In this document: positions 28,113-38,025 of the stretch, piece after piece
Layout of the letters: each line of letters begins with the position of its first letter
Position numbering within the stretch: the stretch's first letter is position 1
Source of the DNA: Noviherbaspirillum cavernae
GTDB lineage: Bacteria > Pseudomonadota > Gammaproteobacteria > Burkholderiales > Burkholderiaceae_D
NCBI RefSeq assembly: GCF_003590875.1
Contig: NZ_QYUN01000002.1
Span: forward strand, 2,480,001-2,544,000
Direction of reading: 5' to 3'
Length of the DNA: 64,000 nucleotides
Program-made: the position numbers and the translations under genes
Notes under the pieces: generated by a model
The model's input: the letters and a program-made list of their open reading frames with translations, nothing else
Database searches by the model: none
Told to the model about the DNA's origin: nothing

Positions 28113-29585
28113 ATGCATCTTGCCCAATCCCTCACCGCCCTGCGCCTTGATCCCGAATCATCGACACCGATGTTCCGCCAACTGTACGACGCGATCAAGG
28201 CAGCGATACTTTCGGGACAGATCACGCCCGGCGTGCAGTTGCCGCCGACACGCGAATTTGCGCTGCTGCTGGGCGTGTCACGACAGACGGTCCTGAATGC
28301 CTTTTCGCAATTGATGGCCGAGGGATTCCTGTCGGGAACGATCGGCAAGGGAACGTTCGTCAGTCACAGCCTGTCGATCGCCCTCACGCGCGGCAAGCCG
28401 GATGTGCCGGCACCGCATCCTGCTCCACTGCGTCCCTTGTCAAATCGCGGACAGTGCTTCGTCGGCGAGAAGATTCGATTGAACACGCATCAAGGAACGC
28501 CCAGGCCATTTCGCATCGGCATGCCCGGCATCGATGTCTTTCCCTTCGATGTCTGGGCGCGACTCGAAGCGCGTCGCTGGCGGCGGCCCGTGGATCCACT
28601 GGGATACGGCGATCCCGCCGGCTATCGGCCGCTGCGCGAATTGCTTGCGGCCTACCTGCGCGCTTCGCGCGGCGTTCATTGCACAGCCGAACAAATCATC
28701 GTCACATCCGGTTCACAACAAGCCTTGTTCTTGATAGCAACGATGCTGCTCGCGCCCGGCGACGCGGCATGGATGGAAGACCCCGGTTATCAAGGCATCG
28801 GTGCATTGCTGCATGCCGTCCAGGCAAAGATATGCCCCATTCCGGTCGATGAACAGGGAATCTCTATTGCGCATGGCATGGCGCATCATGCCGATGCCAA
28901 ACTCGCTTATGTCACGCCCTCGCATCAGTACCCATTGGGCGTGACGATGAGCTTGCAGCGGCGGCTGGAGCTGCTGGACTGGGCGGCAAAGAACAGGATG
29001 TGGGTCGTGGAGGACGAATACGACAGCGATTACCGCTACACGGGAAGGCCGCTGGCTTCCTTGCAAAGCCTCGACAGGAGCGGTTGCGTGATCTACGTCG
29101 GCACCTTGTCCAAGGTGCTGTTTCCCGGCTTGCGTCTGGGTTATCTGGTCGCGCCGCCGGCCCTGGTCGAGGCATTTTCCCAAGGAAAAGGGGTTCTCGA
29201 CCGGCATACCGCCATCGTGCCGCAAATCGTGCTGTCGGACTTCATTGCGGAAGGTCATTTCAGCCGGCACATCAGGCGCACCCGCGAGATTTACGCCGAA
29301 CGGCGCACCGCCCTGCTGGAATCTCTCGATGCAATGCTGGCCGATGAAATCCGGCTCGGCCCGACTGACGCCGGGCTGCACATCGCGGGCGCATTCGTCA
29401 ACGAACATGATGACAAGGCCGTGGCCGAGGCCGCGCTGCGAAAAGGGATAGAAGTACGGGCGCTATCGCGGTTCTACGCGACGCCGGACCGGAGTGCATC
29501 CGGCTTGCTGCTCGGGTTTGCGACTGCCACGCCGGACGATATCAGGCGCGGCGTCGCCACATTGAAGGAAGTGCTGAAAGGCTGA
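28113..29585 (+). CDS. MocR-type regulator (GntR HTH plus aminotransferase domain)
   Basis: PdxR/MocR-like protein of 490 residues. A GntR winged helix-turn-helix (PMFRQLYDAIKAAILSGQI; LPPTREFALLLGVSRQTVLNAF) is joined to a fold-type I aminotransferase-like domain (YGDPAGYRPLRELLAAYLR; VTPSHQYPLG; VVEDEYDSDYRY; VGTLSKVLFPGLRLGYLVAP, with the PLP lysine). Members sense PLP or amino compounds. It is divergent from the GNAT-OsmC-paiB group and may regulate it. Confidence 0.92.
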   Translation: MHLAQSLTALRLDPESSTPMFRQLYDAIKAAILSGQITPGVQLPPTREFALLLGVSRQTVLNAFSQLMAEGFLSGTIGKGTFVSHSLSIALTRGKPDVPAPHPAPLRPLSNRGQCFVGEKIRLNTHQGTPRPFRIGMPGIDVFPFDVWARLEARRWRRPVDPLGYGDPAGYRPLRELLAAYLRASRGVHCTAEQIIVTSGSQQALFLIATMLLAPGDAAWMEDPGYQGIGALLHAVQAKICPIPVDEQGISIAHGMAHHADAKLAYVTPSHQYPLGVTMSLQRRLELLDWAAKNRMWVVEDEYDSDYRYTGRPLASLQSLDRSGCVIYVGTLSKVLFPGLRLGYLVAPPALVEAFSQGKGVLDRHTAIVPQIVLSDFIAEGHFSRHIRRTREIYAERRTALLESLDAMLADEIRLGPTDAGLHIAGAFVNEHDDKAVAEAALRKGIEVRALSRFYATPDRSASGLLLGFATATPDDIRRGVATLKEVLKG

Positions 29586-29629
29586 TCGCTTGCACTCGAA
29601 TCGTGCAGAGCGGACAGCCGAACCCTGTG

Positions 29630-30232
29630 TCAGGCAAGACCGGCCAGAAGAAAGGCCCCCGTCGCGGCAATCCCGGCCCCGATCAGGCGCACGACCTTGT
29701 CCGCCGTCCTCTGCCCTGCCGCCAGGCCAACCGCCAATCCGATCAGATGCAAGACGAATGTCGCGGCAACGAAGCCGATACAGTAAAGAACCGGCGAAAC
29801 ATCTTTCGGCAACTCAATCCCGTGTGCGTGGCCGTGCGCCAGCGCGAACGTTGAAACCAGCGCCGCACTTGCCCAGACCGGCATCCTGACGGCGAATGCA
29901 ATCAGCAGTCCCAGTACGACAACCGAGCCGCTGATGCCTGCTTCCACGCCCGGCAACTGCATGCCGTACACGCCCGCAACTGCTCCCAGAATCATCATCA
30001 AGGGGAAGACCAGCGGCAGCAGCCACACTGCGGAACGCTTGTGCTGCGCAGCCCAGAGACCAACCGCGAGCATCGCCAGCAAATGATCCAGTCCGGAGAA
30101 TGGATGTGCGAATCCGGCTGCAAACCCATGCACATGATCGCCTCCCGAGTGGGCCAACGCCGGCATTGCGACCAGTGCGGACACCGCGAAAACAGCAGTA
30201 CGCAACCCGGCTTTCTCTGAAATTTGAAACAT
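29630..30232 (-). CDS. hupE: HupE/UreJ-family membrane protein
   Basis: Membrane protein of 200 residues. A signal-like N-terminus (AVFAVSALVAMPALAHSGG) is followed by the family signature HPFSGLDHLLAMLAVGLWAA and several helices. His-rich stretches (HSGGDHVHG, LAHGHAHGIEL) fit the proposed role in nickel or cobalt uptake. The ATG at 30232 is preceded by AGGGAG. No hydrogenase or urease gene is nearby, so its partner enzyme is unknown. Confidence 0.88.
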   Translation of the reverse strand: MFQISEKAGLRTAVFAVSALVAMPALAHSGGDHVHGFAAGFAHPFSGLDHLLAMLAVGLWAAQHKRSAVWLLPLVFPLMMILGAVAGVYGMQLPGVEAGISGSVVVLGLLIAFAVRMPVWASAALVSTFALAHGHAHGIELPKDVSPVLYCIGFVAATFVLHLIGLAVGLAAGQRTADKVVRLIGAGIAATGAFLLAGLA

Positions 30233-30378
30233 GCATTTTCTCCCTGTATGGTTTTCGACAATGCGGCGTGTGCCCATTGCCAAAATGGCGCGCATCGCAC
30301 AACACCGGTGCAAAAAAACTGTCAGAGGTACCAAAGCAAAACTCGCGCCCATGCATGGCGCAGAGCGTTCGACGCCGT

Positions 30379-30468
30379 CTATGAGAACAGATTGCTGTTG
30401 AAGGTGAAATAGCCGAGCAGGAAAAGAGCAAGCGCGATGGCGAACTGCTTCCAGAAATTCTTGTTCAT
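30379..30468 (-). CDS. Putative 29-residue membrane peptide
   Basis: A short open frame with a good Shine-Dalgarno (AGGAG, 5 bases before the ATG). The predicted peptide begins MNKNFWKQ, runs through one hydrophobic helix (FAIALALFLLGYFTF) and ends NSNLFS. Basic N-terminus, single helix and polar tail are typical of small inner-membrane proteins. It lies between recR and hupE on the same strand. I do not recognise it; expression is inferred from the RBS and composition only. Confidence 0.55.
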   Translation of the reverse strand: MNKNFWKQFAIALALFLLGYFTFNSNLFS

Positions 30469-30508
30469 GTCGTCTCCTGAATGATTTTTTGGCCGTGGGG
30501 TGGGAAGC

Positions 30509-31105
30509 TCATGTCGCACGGCGGTCGAGCATCGCGCGCGCAATCGTGCCGGCATCGACATACTCCAGTTCGCCGCCGACCGGCACGCCGCGCGCAAGGC
30601 GGCTCACCTTGAGGCCGCGCGCCTTGAGCGTTTCACTGATGTAGTGCGCGGTCGCCTCGCCTTCGTTGGTGAAGTTGGTGGCAAGTACGACTTCGCTCAC
30701 GACGCCATCGGTGGCGCGCGCGATCAGTTTTTCCAGATGAATGTCTTTCGGACCGATGCCGTCCAGCGGCGACAGATGCCCCATCAGGATGAAGTACAGG
30801 CCCTTGTACGTCAGCGTTTGCTCGATCATCAGTTGATCTGCAGGCGTCTCCACCACGCAGAGCAGACCGGCGTCGCGCTCCGTATCCATGCACGTCTCGC
30901 ACACTTCATTTTCGGTGAAGGTATTGCACTTCGCGCAGTGATGGATTCTTTCGACCGCCTGTGACAATGCGCGACCCAGCATCGCCGCGCCATCGCGGTC
31001 ATGCTGCATCAGATGGTAGGCCATGCGCTGCGCCGACTTCGGGCCGACGCCGGGCAGGCGGCGCAATGCTTCAGAAAGGAATTCGAGGCTGGATGGCGAT
31101 TTCAC
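30509..31105 (-). CDS. recR: Recombination protein RecR
   Basis: DNA repair protein of 198 residues working with RecF/RecO in gap repair. The N-terminal helix-hairpin-helix ([19 protein letters not shown]) precedes the C4 zinc finger ([16 protein letters not shown]) and a Toprim domain ([32 protein letters not shown]). The Walker B-like ending [18 protein letters not shown] is intact. Third gene of the conserved dnaX-ybaB-recR group. Confidence 0.97.
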   Translation of the reverse strand: MKSPSSLEFLSEALRRLPGVGPKSAQRMAYHLMQHDRDGAAMLGRALSQAVERIHHCAKCNTFTENEVCETCMDTERDAGLLCVVETPADQLMIEQTLTYKGLYFILMGHLSPLDGIGPKDIHLEKLIARATDGVVSEVVLATNFTNEGEATAHYISETLKARGLKVSRLARGVPVGGELEYVDAGTIARAMLDRRAT

Positions 31106-31201
31106 TGCATCTCACTGTATTCCGCCCGATGATGTGCCTGACGCAGGAGGTCGCATTGACGCCATCCCGTCGCACCAGGCACAAACACCAGACCGGGAAA
31201 A

Positions 31202-31528
31202 TCAAAACGGCATCTTGAAGCCGGGCGGAAGCGGCAGGCCGGCAGTCATGCCCGCCATTTTTTCCTGCGACGTCGCTTCGGCCTTGCGCACCGCATCGTT
31301 GAAGGCGGCTGCAACGAGGTCCTCCAGCATGTCCTTGTCGTCGCCCAAGAGCGACGGATCGATCGACACGCGCTTGACGTCGTTCTTGCAGGTCATCACG
31401 ACCTTGACCATCCCTGCGCCGGATTGGCCTTCCACTTCGATCAATGCAAGCTGATCCTGCATCTTCTTCATGTTGTCCTGCATTGCCTGGGCTTGCTTCA
31501 TCAGCCCTGCCAGTTGGCCCTTCATCAT
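31202..31528 (-). CDS. ybaB: YbaB/EbfC nucleoid-associated protein
   Basis: DNA-binding protein of 108 residues. It has the family's coiled N-terminal helix ([25 protein letters not shown]) and the [23 protein letters not shown] core, with the [17 protein letters not shown] tail. AGGAG lies upstream of two adjacent ATGs (31528 and 31525). It sits 28 bp after dnaX and 96 bp before recR, the classical order. Confidence 0.95.
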   Translation of the reverse strand: MMKGQLAGLMKQAQAMQDNMKKMQDQLALIEVEGQSGAGMVKVVMTCKNDVKRVSIDPSLLGDDKDMLEDLVAAAFNDAVRKAEATSQEKMAGMTAGLPLPPGFKMPF

Positions 31529-31556
31529 GGTGATTCTCCTGATCGGTTGATTGTGA

Positions 31557-33458
31557 TTAAGTCGGTTTGATCGACCCCGGCACGATGGATGCGCCGAACT
31601 CGCGCATCATCGCCTGCACGAAGGGATCGTTCTGCACGGTTTCCTCCGCCTGTCGCTGACGCTCGGCACGGTCAGCCATGGCTTGTGCGTTGGCGGTTTG
31701 CTCCACGGCACCGATCTGCGTTTCCACACGTATCGGCTTGCCGAAATGTTCGGACAATGCAGAGGCCAGCTTGTCGACGCTGCCGGCCGCGCACAGCGTT
31801 TCGAGTGGAATGCGCAAATGGAATTGCGCGCCTGCGCCATTGGTGTCGCACTTGAGCAATTCGCTTTGCTGCGCCAGCTGTTGCGCCACGCCGCGCACCG
31901 GCAACGTGGCGGCAAGCGCGGGCCAGTTGCCGTCCCAGTCGAGCGCCGGCACCGGCTGCGGCGGCAATGCCCTGATCGCCTGCGGCTTCTCATCCGGCAC
32001 GGAGACGCTTGGCGCGGCGAATGGCGTTGGCGCTTCAGCCTGCTTGTTTAGATCGGTCGATCGCGGTTCAGTTTTTTTTTGAGCCACCGCATCCGAAGCT
32101 TCGGATGCGGCGTCTGCTTGCGCTTGCGGCTTTTCCTCTTCCCACGGCGGAGCCGGCCGACTTGCAGCAGGCATCGGCGATGGAGCAGCCACCGGCGGCT
32201 TGCCGCCATTGCGTGCCGCCTCGAGCGCGGCACGCGCCGGACTCATGCCACCAGCAGGCCGCGCCACCGGCGCGCTCGCAACCGCTTGCTGCGGCGCGGC
32301 GCTCAATCTCGCCGGCGCAGGTGCCGGCGCGGAAACCGGCGCAGAGGCAACCGGCTTCGCTTCAGCGCCGCCTTGCCCCGGACGGAAGGCAAGCATGCGC
32401 AGCAAGGTCATCGAAAACCCTGCATATTCATCCGGCGCAAGGCCGAGCTCATTGCGCCCGTGTACTGCGATCTGATAAAACAGCTGCACCTCTTCCGCAT
32501 CGAACAGTTCCGCGAGACGCAGGATATGTTCGCGTTCCGGCACATCGTCAGGCAGGGCGGCCGGCACCGTCTGCGCCAGCGCGACGCGATGCAGCAGCGA
32601 GCCGAGGTCTTGTAATGCGGCATTCCAGGAAAGGCTGCGCGCCGCCATGTCATCCGCGACCGCCAGCAAGGCCGCACCATCCTTGGCCGCCAGCGCGTCG
32701 AGCACGCGCACCAGATACGATTGATCGAGCGCGCCAAGCATGCCTTGCACGGCGTCCAGCGTCACTTTCCCCGCAGCATAGGCAATCGCCTGATCCGTCA
32801 GCGACAGCGCGTCGCGCATTGAGCCATGCGCCCCTTGCGCGAGCAGGCGCAGAGCCGACGCATCGAATGCAATCTCTTCCTGGCCGAGAATGTTTTCCAG
32901 ATGGCCGACGATATGGCCAGGCGGCATCTGCTTGAGATTGAACTGCAGGCAACGCGACAGCACAGTGACTGGAATCTTTTGCGGATCGGTCGTCGCGAGA
33001 ATGAATTTCACATGCTCCGGCGGCTCTTCCAGCGTCTTCAGCATCGAGTTGAAGGCATGGTTCGTCAGCATGTGAACTTCATCGATCATGTAGACCTTGA
33101 AGCGGGCATTCGACGGCGCGTAGATCGCCTGCTCCAGCAGTTGCGCCATCTCGTCCACGCCGCGGTTGGAGGCCGCGTCCATTTCGATGTAGTCGACGAA
33201 ACGTCCCGCGTCGATCGCGGTGCATGCTTCGCATACGCCGCATGGCTGCGCAGTGATGCCTTTTTCACAATTGAACGACTTCGCCAGGATGCGCGACAGT
33301 GTCGTCTTGCCCACACCGCGCGTGCCTGTAAACAGATAGGCGTGATGCAATCGCTGCTGTTCCAGCGCATGCGTCAGCGCCCGCACCACGTGCTCCTGCC
33401 CGACGAGCGTTTCAAAGCTCTTTGGACGATATTTGCGGGCAAGGACTTGGTAGGACAT
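31557..33458 (-). CDS. dnaX: DNA polymerase III subunits tau (and probably gamma)
   Basis: Clamp-loader ATPase of 633 residues. Walker A is [18 protein letters not shown] near residue 45. A zinc module follows ([16 protein letters not shown]), then the YMIDEVHML Walker [18 protein letters not shown] sensor region, and a Pro/Ala-rich linker before the tau-specific C-terminus. At codons 460-462 the mRNA reads C followed by nine A. A -1 slip ends at once in TGA, much like the E. coli gamma frameshift, and would give about 463 residues. It precedes ybaB and recR. Confidence 0.97.
   Translation of the reverse strand: MSYQVLARKYRPKSFETLVGQEHVVRALTHALEQQRLHHAYLFTGTRGVGKTTLSRILAKSFNCEKGITAQPCGVCEACTAIDAGRFVDYIEMDAASNRGVDEMAQLLEQAIYAPSNARFKVYMIDEVHMLTNHAFNSMLKTLEEPPEHVKFILATTDPQKIPVTVLSRCLQFNLKQMPPGHIVGHLENILGQEEIAFDASALRLLAQGAHGSMRDALSLTDQAIAYAAGKVTLDAVQGMLGALDQSYLVRVLDALAAKDGAALLAVADDMAARSLSWNAALQDLGSLLHRVALAQTVPAALPDDVPEREHILRLAELFDAEEVQLFYQIAVHGRNELGLAPDEYAGFSMTLLRMLAFRPGQGGAEAKPVASAPVSAPAPAPARLSAAPQQAVASAPVARPAGGMSPARAALEAARNGGKPPVAAPSPMPAASRPAPPWEEEKPQAQADAASEASDAVAQKKTEPRSTDLNKQAEAPTPFAAPSVSVPDEKPQAIRALPPQPVPALDWDGNWPALAATLPVRGVAQQLAQQSELLKCDTNGAGAQFHLRIPLETLCAAGSVDKLASALSEHFGKPIRVETQIGAVEQTANAQAMADRAERQRQAEETVQNDPFVQAMMREFGASIVPGSIKPT
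32072..32110 (-). promoter_or_regulatory. Candidate slippage/frameshift site of dnaX: palindrome plus A9
   Basis: On the coding (minus) strand a perfect 24-nt palindrome occupies 32110-32087, with arms CCGCATCCGAAG and CTTCGGATGCGG. Six bases follow, then nine A residues (32080-32072), then CTGAACC. The zero frame reads CAA AAA AAA ACT. One added A or a -1 shift gives AAC TGA (stop). One lost A reaches TAA seven codons after the A-run. Hairpins 5' of A-runs are known to promote transcriptional slippage. Confidence 0.7.
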
Positions 33459-33563
33459 AGAGGCGCCGGAGATTAAATATGAGCCACATTTTACCTGACC
33501 TGCTGTAAGTTACAGGCTTGGGTTGTCGTGAATGTATTGCTCTCATCGCAAAGGATATCCAGC

Positions 33564-35207
33564 ATGCAATGGCCTACGCACGAAGTCACCAATCAGGTCC
33601 CCGAACTTCACGACTACAACCTGTACACAACCGATATCGCACTGCGTGATGGCGTGCGGCGCGCGCAGGCGGACTGGCATGACGACAGCCTGATCCACTT
33701 CGGCGCGGAACTCGGCAGCAAGGAGGTATTGCAGCTCGGCGAATTGGCAAATCGTCATCTGCCCGAGTTGTCCACCCATGACCGCTACGGCAATCGCATC
33801 GACCTCGTGGAATTTCATCCGAGCTGGCATCGATTGTTGAGCCTGCCGCGGCGCGAGGGCTTGCATGCCCTGCCGTGGATGCTGCCGAAGCCCGGTGCAC
33901 ATGTCGCGCGCGCCGCCGGTTATTTCATGCAGTCACAGGTCGAGTCCGGATCGCTGTGCCCGACCACCATGACATTCGCCTCCATTCCGGTATTGCAGAA
34001 CGAGCCGACATTGTTTGCCACGCTGGGGCCGAAACTGTTCTCGCGTGAACACGATCCGCGCGATTTGCCGCTGGAGCATAAGCATTCCATCCTGATCGGC
34101 ATGGGCATGACGGAAAAACAGGGCGGCTCCGATGTGCGCACTAACACAACCGTCGCACGGTCACTGCGCGGCGAAGGACGTGGCGCAGAATATCTGCTGA
34201 CCGGGCACAAATGGTTTTTCTCGGCACCGATGTGCGATGCGCACCTGGTGCTGGCGCGAACCGAGAACGGCCTGTCCTGCTTTTTCGTGCCGCGCTGGCG
34301 GCCCGACGGCAGCAAGAATGCCGTACTGGTGCAGCGGCTGAAAGACAAGCTCGGCAACAAGTCCAACTCCAGCAGCGAAGTGGAATTCCAGGATGCCTGG
34401 GGCGTCATGGTCGGCGACGAAGGACGCGGCATTCCGACCATCATCGAAATGGCCAACCATACCCGGCTTGACTGCGTGATCGGCAGTGCCGGTTTGATGC
34501 GGCAAGCGTTTGTGCAAGCGGCTCACCATGCCAGGCACCGCACGGCTTTCGGGCGACATCTTGCCGAGCAGCCGTTGATGCGCAATGTCCTGTCGGATCT
34601 GGCGCTGGAAAGCGAGGCGGCGACGCTGCTGATGTTGCGCCTGGCGCGTTCCTTCGAGTCGCCGCAGGATCCGGTCGAGCGCACATGGCGGCGCATCGTG
34701 ACGCCCGCCGCAAAATTCTGGATCTGCAAGCGCGCGCTCGAATTCACCGGCGAATGCATGGAAGTCTGGGGCGGCAATGGTTATGTGGAAACCGGGCCGA
34801 TGGCGCGCATGTACCGCGAAGCGCCGGTCAATTCGATCTGGGAGGGTTCCGGCAACATCATGTGCCTGGATGTCCTGCGCGCCATCGAACGCGAACCAGA
34901 GGGATTCATGCAGTGGCTGGACGAACTGCAGCAGACCGCCGCAGCGCATCAGGGATTGCGAAGCCACGTTGCGGCGCTGCGCAATGATCTCGCGACACCG
35001 CCCGAGCAGCGGGAAATGCTGGCGCGCCGTTTTGTTCAGCGACTGGTGCTTGCGGCCCAAGGCTGCCTGATGCTGCAACATGCGCCGAGCGGAATCGCGG
35101 ACGCCTTCATTGCGAGCAGGATCGATGCGGAATGCGGTCGTGTGTACGGAACACTGGCTGCGCCGGCGCTGCAGCAGAATATTCTGGAGCGCGCATGGCC
35201 GGTTTGA
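33564..35207 (+). CDS. aidB: AidB-family acyl-CoA dehydrogenase
   Basis: FAD enzyme of 547 residues, colinear with E. coli AidB: MQWPTHEVTNQVP start, VESGSLCPTTMTFA, GMGMTEKQGGSDV, GHKWFFSAPMCDAHLVLA, ERLKDKLGNKSNSS-like segment, RLYREMPVNSIWEGSGN-like segment and the C-terminal helical domain. AidB binds DNA and is linked to alkylation resistance; isovaleryl-CoA dehydrogenase activity is weak. AAGGA precedes the ATG at 33564. It is divergent from dnaX and convergent with ffs, and so separates ffs from dnaX. Confidence 0.93.
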   Translation: MQWPTHEVTNQVPELHDYNLYTTDIALRDGVRRAQADWHDDSLIHFGAELGSKEVLQLGELANRHLPELSTHDRYGNRIDLVEFHPSWHRLLSLPRREGLHALPWMLPKPGAHVARAAGYFMQSQVESGSLCPTTMTFASIPVLQNEPTLFATLGPKLFSREHDPRDLPLEHKHSILIGMGMTEKQGGSDVRTNTTVARSLRGEGRGAEYLLTGHKWFFSAPMCDAHLVLARTENGLSCFFVPRWRPDGSKNAVLVQRLKDKLGNKSNSSSEVEFQDAWGVMVGDEGRGIPTIIEMANHTRLDCVIGSAGLMRQAFVQAAHHARHRTAFGRHLAEQPLMRNVLSDLALESEAATLLMLRLARSFESPQDPVERTWRRIVTPAAKFWICKRALEFTGECMEVWGGNGYVETGPMARMYREAPVNSIWEGSGNIMCLDVLRAIEREPEGFMQWLDELQQTAAAHQGLRSHVAALRNDLATPPEQREMLARRFVQRLVLAAQGCLMLQHAPSGIADAFIASRIDAECGRVYGTLAAPALQQNILERAWPV

Positions 35208-35239
35208 ACGACTTGGTATGGAAATGCAAGGAGGAAAGA

Positions 35240-35335
35240 GGCGAGCCTTGTCTGCGGCACTTGCGGGAAATGGCTGTGGCTGCTTCGTTCCCGACCTGAC
35301 CAGGTTGGCCATGCCACAATGCGCAGGGGCCCGCC
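35240..35335 (-). ncRNA. ffs: Small SRP RNA (4.5S RNA)
   Basis: The minus-strand transcript contains the conserved SRP domain IV core: ACCTGGTCAGGT, then CGGGAACGAAGCAGCC. The ends GGCGGGCC (5') and GGCTCGCC (3') pair perfectly (one G-U) to close the long hairpin, setting the 96-nt limits. The RNA works with Ffh and FtsY in membrane targeting. A TAGAAT -10 box lies 7 bases upstream of the inferred 5' end. Confidence 0.92.
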
Positions 35336-35342
35336 GACGCGA

Positions 35343-35348
35343 ATTCTA
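35343..35348 (-). promoter_or_regulatory. -10 box of ffs
   Basis: TAGAAT on the minus strand, preceded by TGG (an extended -10 pattern), lies 7 bases from the inferred 5' end of the SRP RNA. Confidence 0.5.
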
Positions 35349-35435
35349 CCAGCAAAGCCCGCTGCCTGCTGCCTGATTTCATGCGGCCAGACGAATCAGC
35401 CTGGCCCGCAGCAAGAAAATGCGCAACTTTCTGCG

Positions 35436-35957
35436 TCAGACTTTCTTGATCACGCCGCAAGCAATGCGCCCGCCTGCATTGCCCGTCGGTTGCGTCTTGT
35501 AATCATCGGGACTGGCATGAATCACCACTGCGCGATCGAGGATGCCGAACTTGCCGTTATCTACGCGGATGGTATCCACCTCGATGGACACCACCGCCTC
35601 GCCCTTGCCATCCGATACAAGATTGCCCATGTCCCCTGCATGATGCATCGGGTCCTTGGGGTGGCTATGCGGCTTGGCGTCAGGATTGAAATGACCGCCG
35701 GCCGTCATCGCATCCGCCGAAGAGCAATCGCCTTTCTCATGCACATGGAATCCGTGATCGGCATTCGGCTTCAAGCCGGTCACTTTTGTTGACACGACGA
35801 CCTTGTCGCCACGCTCGGCAAAATCCACGGTGCCGGCCACATTCGAACCGCTCTTGGCTTCAAGGTTTGCACGCGCCTGCTTGCCTGCAGGCTGCGTGGG
35901 CGAGGATTGGCATCCGGCAAGAATCGCCGTGCCGAGAAGTGCAAGGAACAGTTTCAT
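35436..35957 (-). CDS. sodC: Cu/Zn superoxide dismutase, lipoprotein
   Basis: Periplasmic superoxide dismutase of 173 residues. A lipoprotein signal ends in LLGTAILAGC. Metal ligands are visible in HGFHVHEKGDC, GGHFNPDAKPHSHP, HAGDMGNL and VVIHASPDDY, and the two cysteines for the disulfide are present (GDCSSADAM, RIACGV). The ATG at 35957 has GGAG 8 bases upstream; a GTG at 35966 is too close to it. It stands alone, removing superoxide in the periplasm. Confidence 0.95.
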   Translation of the reverse strand: MKLFLALLGTAILAGCQSSPTQPAGKQARANLEAKSGSNVAGTVDFAERGDKVVVSTKVTGLKPNADHGFHVHEKGDCSSADAMTAGGHFNPDAKPHSHPKDPMHHAGDMGNLVSDGKGEAVVSIEVDTIRVDNGKFGILDRAVVIHASPDDYKTQPTGNAGGRIACGVIKKV

Positions 35958-36077
35958 CTGAGTCACTCCTTCATCAAGATAATTAGAGTGACATCAGATT
36001 AGACGGCGCGCCGGGCTCCGTATAGAGTTTGCTTAAGCTTTTATCAACTTGCGCAACATGCAATCCGGATACGTCGA

Positions 36078-37562
36078 TCAGAGTCCGAGTTCCTGCCAGA
36101 TCCGGTCGACCTTCTGTTTCACCTCCCCGGTCATGCTGATTGTCCGCCCCCATTCACGGCTGGTTTCGCCGGGCCATTTATTGGTCGCATCGATCCCCAT
36201 CTTGCTGCCCAGCCCGCTGACCGGCGATGCAAAGTCGAGATAATCGATCGGCGTATTGTCCACCAGCGTCGTGTCGCGCGTCGGATCCACGCGCGTCGTG
36301 ATCGCCCAGATGACTTCCTTCCAGTCGCGGATATTGACGTCCTCATCGACCACGACGATGAACTTGGTATACATGAATTGCCGCAGGAAGCTCCAGATAC
36401 CGAACATGACGCGCTTGGCATGTCCGGGGTAAGCCTTCTTCATCTGCACCACCGCCATACGATAGCTGCAGCCTTCCGGCGGCAGATAGAAATCGGTGAT
36501 CTCGGTAAACTGCTTCTGCAACAGCGGGATGAATACCTCATTGAGCGCCACGCCAAGAATTGCCGGCTCATCCGGCGGCTTGCCGGTGTAGGTCGAGTGG
36601 TAAATCGGATCGCGCCGCATCGTGATCCGGTCGATGGTAAAGACCGGAAACCAGTCTTGCTCGTTGTAATAACCGGTATGGTCGCCATACGGCCCCTCGA
36701 GCGCATGCTCGTAGCCGCTCGGATGCGCTTCGTCCGGATAGATATGCCCTTCCAGCACGATTTCCGCCGAAGCCGGCACGCGCAGTTCGCTCCCGATCGC
36801 CTTCACCAGTTCCGTGCGGCTGCCGCGCAGCAGGCCGGCGAACTGATACTCCGACAGACTGTCGGGAACCGGCGTGACGGCACCGAGTATCGTCGCAGGA
36901 TCCGCCCCCAAGGCGACGGCGATCGGGTATGGCTTGCCGCGATTGACGATCCCGTGCTCGCGGAAATCGAGTGCCCCGCCCCGATGAGCAAGCCAGCGCA
37001 TGATCACCTTGTTGCGGCCGATGACCTGCTGGCGGTAGATGCCGAGATTCTGGCGTTTCTTGTGCGGCCCCTTGGTGATGACCAGTCCCCAAGTGATCAG
37101 TGGCGCAACATCGCCCGGCCAGCAATGCTGGATCGGCAAACGGGCCAGATCCACGTCATTGCCTTCCCAGACAATCTCATGACATGGCGCGGACCGATGC
37201 TCCTTCGGCGCCATGTCCCACAGCGACTTCACCAGCGAACCCAGCCCCAGCACATCCTTGATCCCCTTCGGCGGCTCTGGCTCCTTCAGCATGGCCAGCA
37301 CATGACCGATCCTGCGCAACTCGGAAACGTCATCGGCTCCCATCCCAAGCGCCACCCGGCGCGTCGTGCCGAAAAGATTGCCGAGAACCGGGATCGTTTG
37401 ATCAACCGGGTTGTCGAAAAGCAGCGCCGGTCCTTCTGCCCGCAAGATCCGGTCGCAAATCTCCGTCATTTCCAGATACGGCGACACAGGCACGGAGATA
37501 TGCTTAAGTTCCCCCAAATATTGCAATTGAGAAAGAAAATCTCGTAAATCGGAATATTTCAT
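36078..37562 (-). CDS. ubiD: 4-hydroxy-3-polyprenylbenzoate decarboxylase
   Basis: Ubiquinone biosynthesis decarboxylase of 494 residues that uses prenylated [16 protein letters not shown] start, [38 protein letters not shown] and the [12 protein letters not shown] segment match UbiD. The partner UbiX is not in the window. The gene starts at the edge of an AT-rich intergenic region and is divergent from the lytic transglycosylase. Confidence 0.96.
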   Translation of the reverse strand: MKYSDLRDFLSQLQYLGELKHISVPVSPYLEMTEICDRILRAEGPALLFDNPVDQTIPVLGNLFGTTRRVALGMGADDVSELRRIGHVLAMLKEPEPPKGIKDVLGLGSLVKSLWDMAPKEHRSAPCHEIVWEGNDVDLARLPIQHCWPGDVAPLITWGLVITKGPHKKRQNLGIYRQQVIGRNKVIMRWLAHRGGALDFREHGIVNRGKPYPIAVALGADPATILGAVTPVPDSLSEYQFAGLLRGSRTELVKAIGSELRVPASAEIVLEGHIYPDEAHPSGYEHALEGPYGDHTGYYNEQDWFPVFTIDRITMRRDPIYHSTYTGKPPDEPAILGVALNEVFIPLLQKQFTEITDFYLPPEGCSYRMAVVQMKKAYPGHAKRVMFGIWSFLRQFMYTKFIVVVDEDVNIRDWKEVIWAITTRVDPTRDTTLVDNTPIDYLDFASPVSGLGSKMGIDATNKWPGETSREWGRTISMTGEVKQKVDRIWQELGL

Positions 37563-38025
37563 GATTTTTCGCAGAATTTTAACGTTGGCAATGTTATTAA
37601 ATTTGGTTGCTCAACTGTTTGATTTAATTGAATTTCTATTGCGGCGCAGCGAAAAACATATACATAAAAGTTATAAAAGTCGACTTTGTTAGTATTGACT
37701 TGATATAAACAGCCCCCTAGAATTCGCCCAACTTGATGGCAAGGCAAGCTTTCCACAAACAGCTGCTTGAAGAAAAATTGCCATCATTCACGGGATCGGG
37801 GTCCCACATGACATTTTAAGGAGTGTTTTCAAAAGGCGTCTGCCTTCCCCCCGAAAAAATTATCTGCCACTGATCAGCACAGACAGCCGACAGCTTGAAG
37901 CAGATAATCCGCCGTTTGCCCTGCGCGCCACGCGCTGGCAAATGATGTACTGATTCACGGCAACCAGAAATCGACCGGACAGCCCGGATTGAATTCTTGC
38001 GTGCCGCGACGATTCAGGAGGATCA
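37563..38025. other. 463-bp AT-rich intergenic region
   Basis: Region between divergent ubiD and the lytic transglycosylase. The first 200 bp are clearly more AT-rich than the surroundings and probably hold both promoters. No convincing gene is present. A small hairpin (AAGGC/GCCTT) lies near 37834. An AAGGAG with no following frame lies near 37818. Confidence 0.5.

Noticed and set aside
37559..37756. 65-codon minus-strand frame upstream of ubiD
   Set aside because: AT-rich, no RBS, no motif, and it overlaps the ubiD start region.
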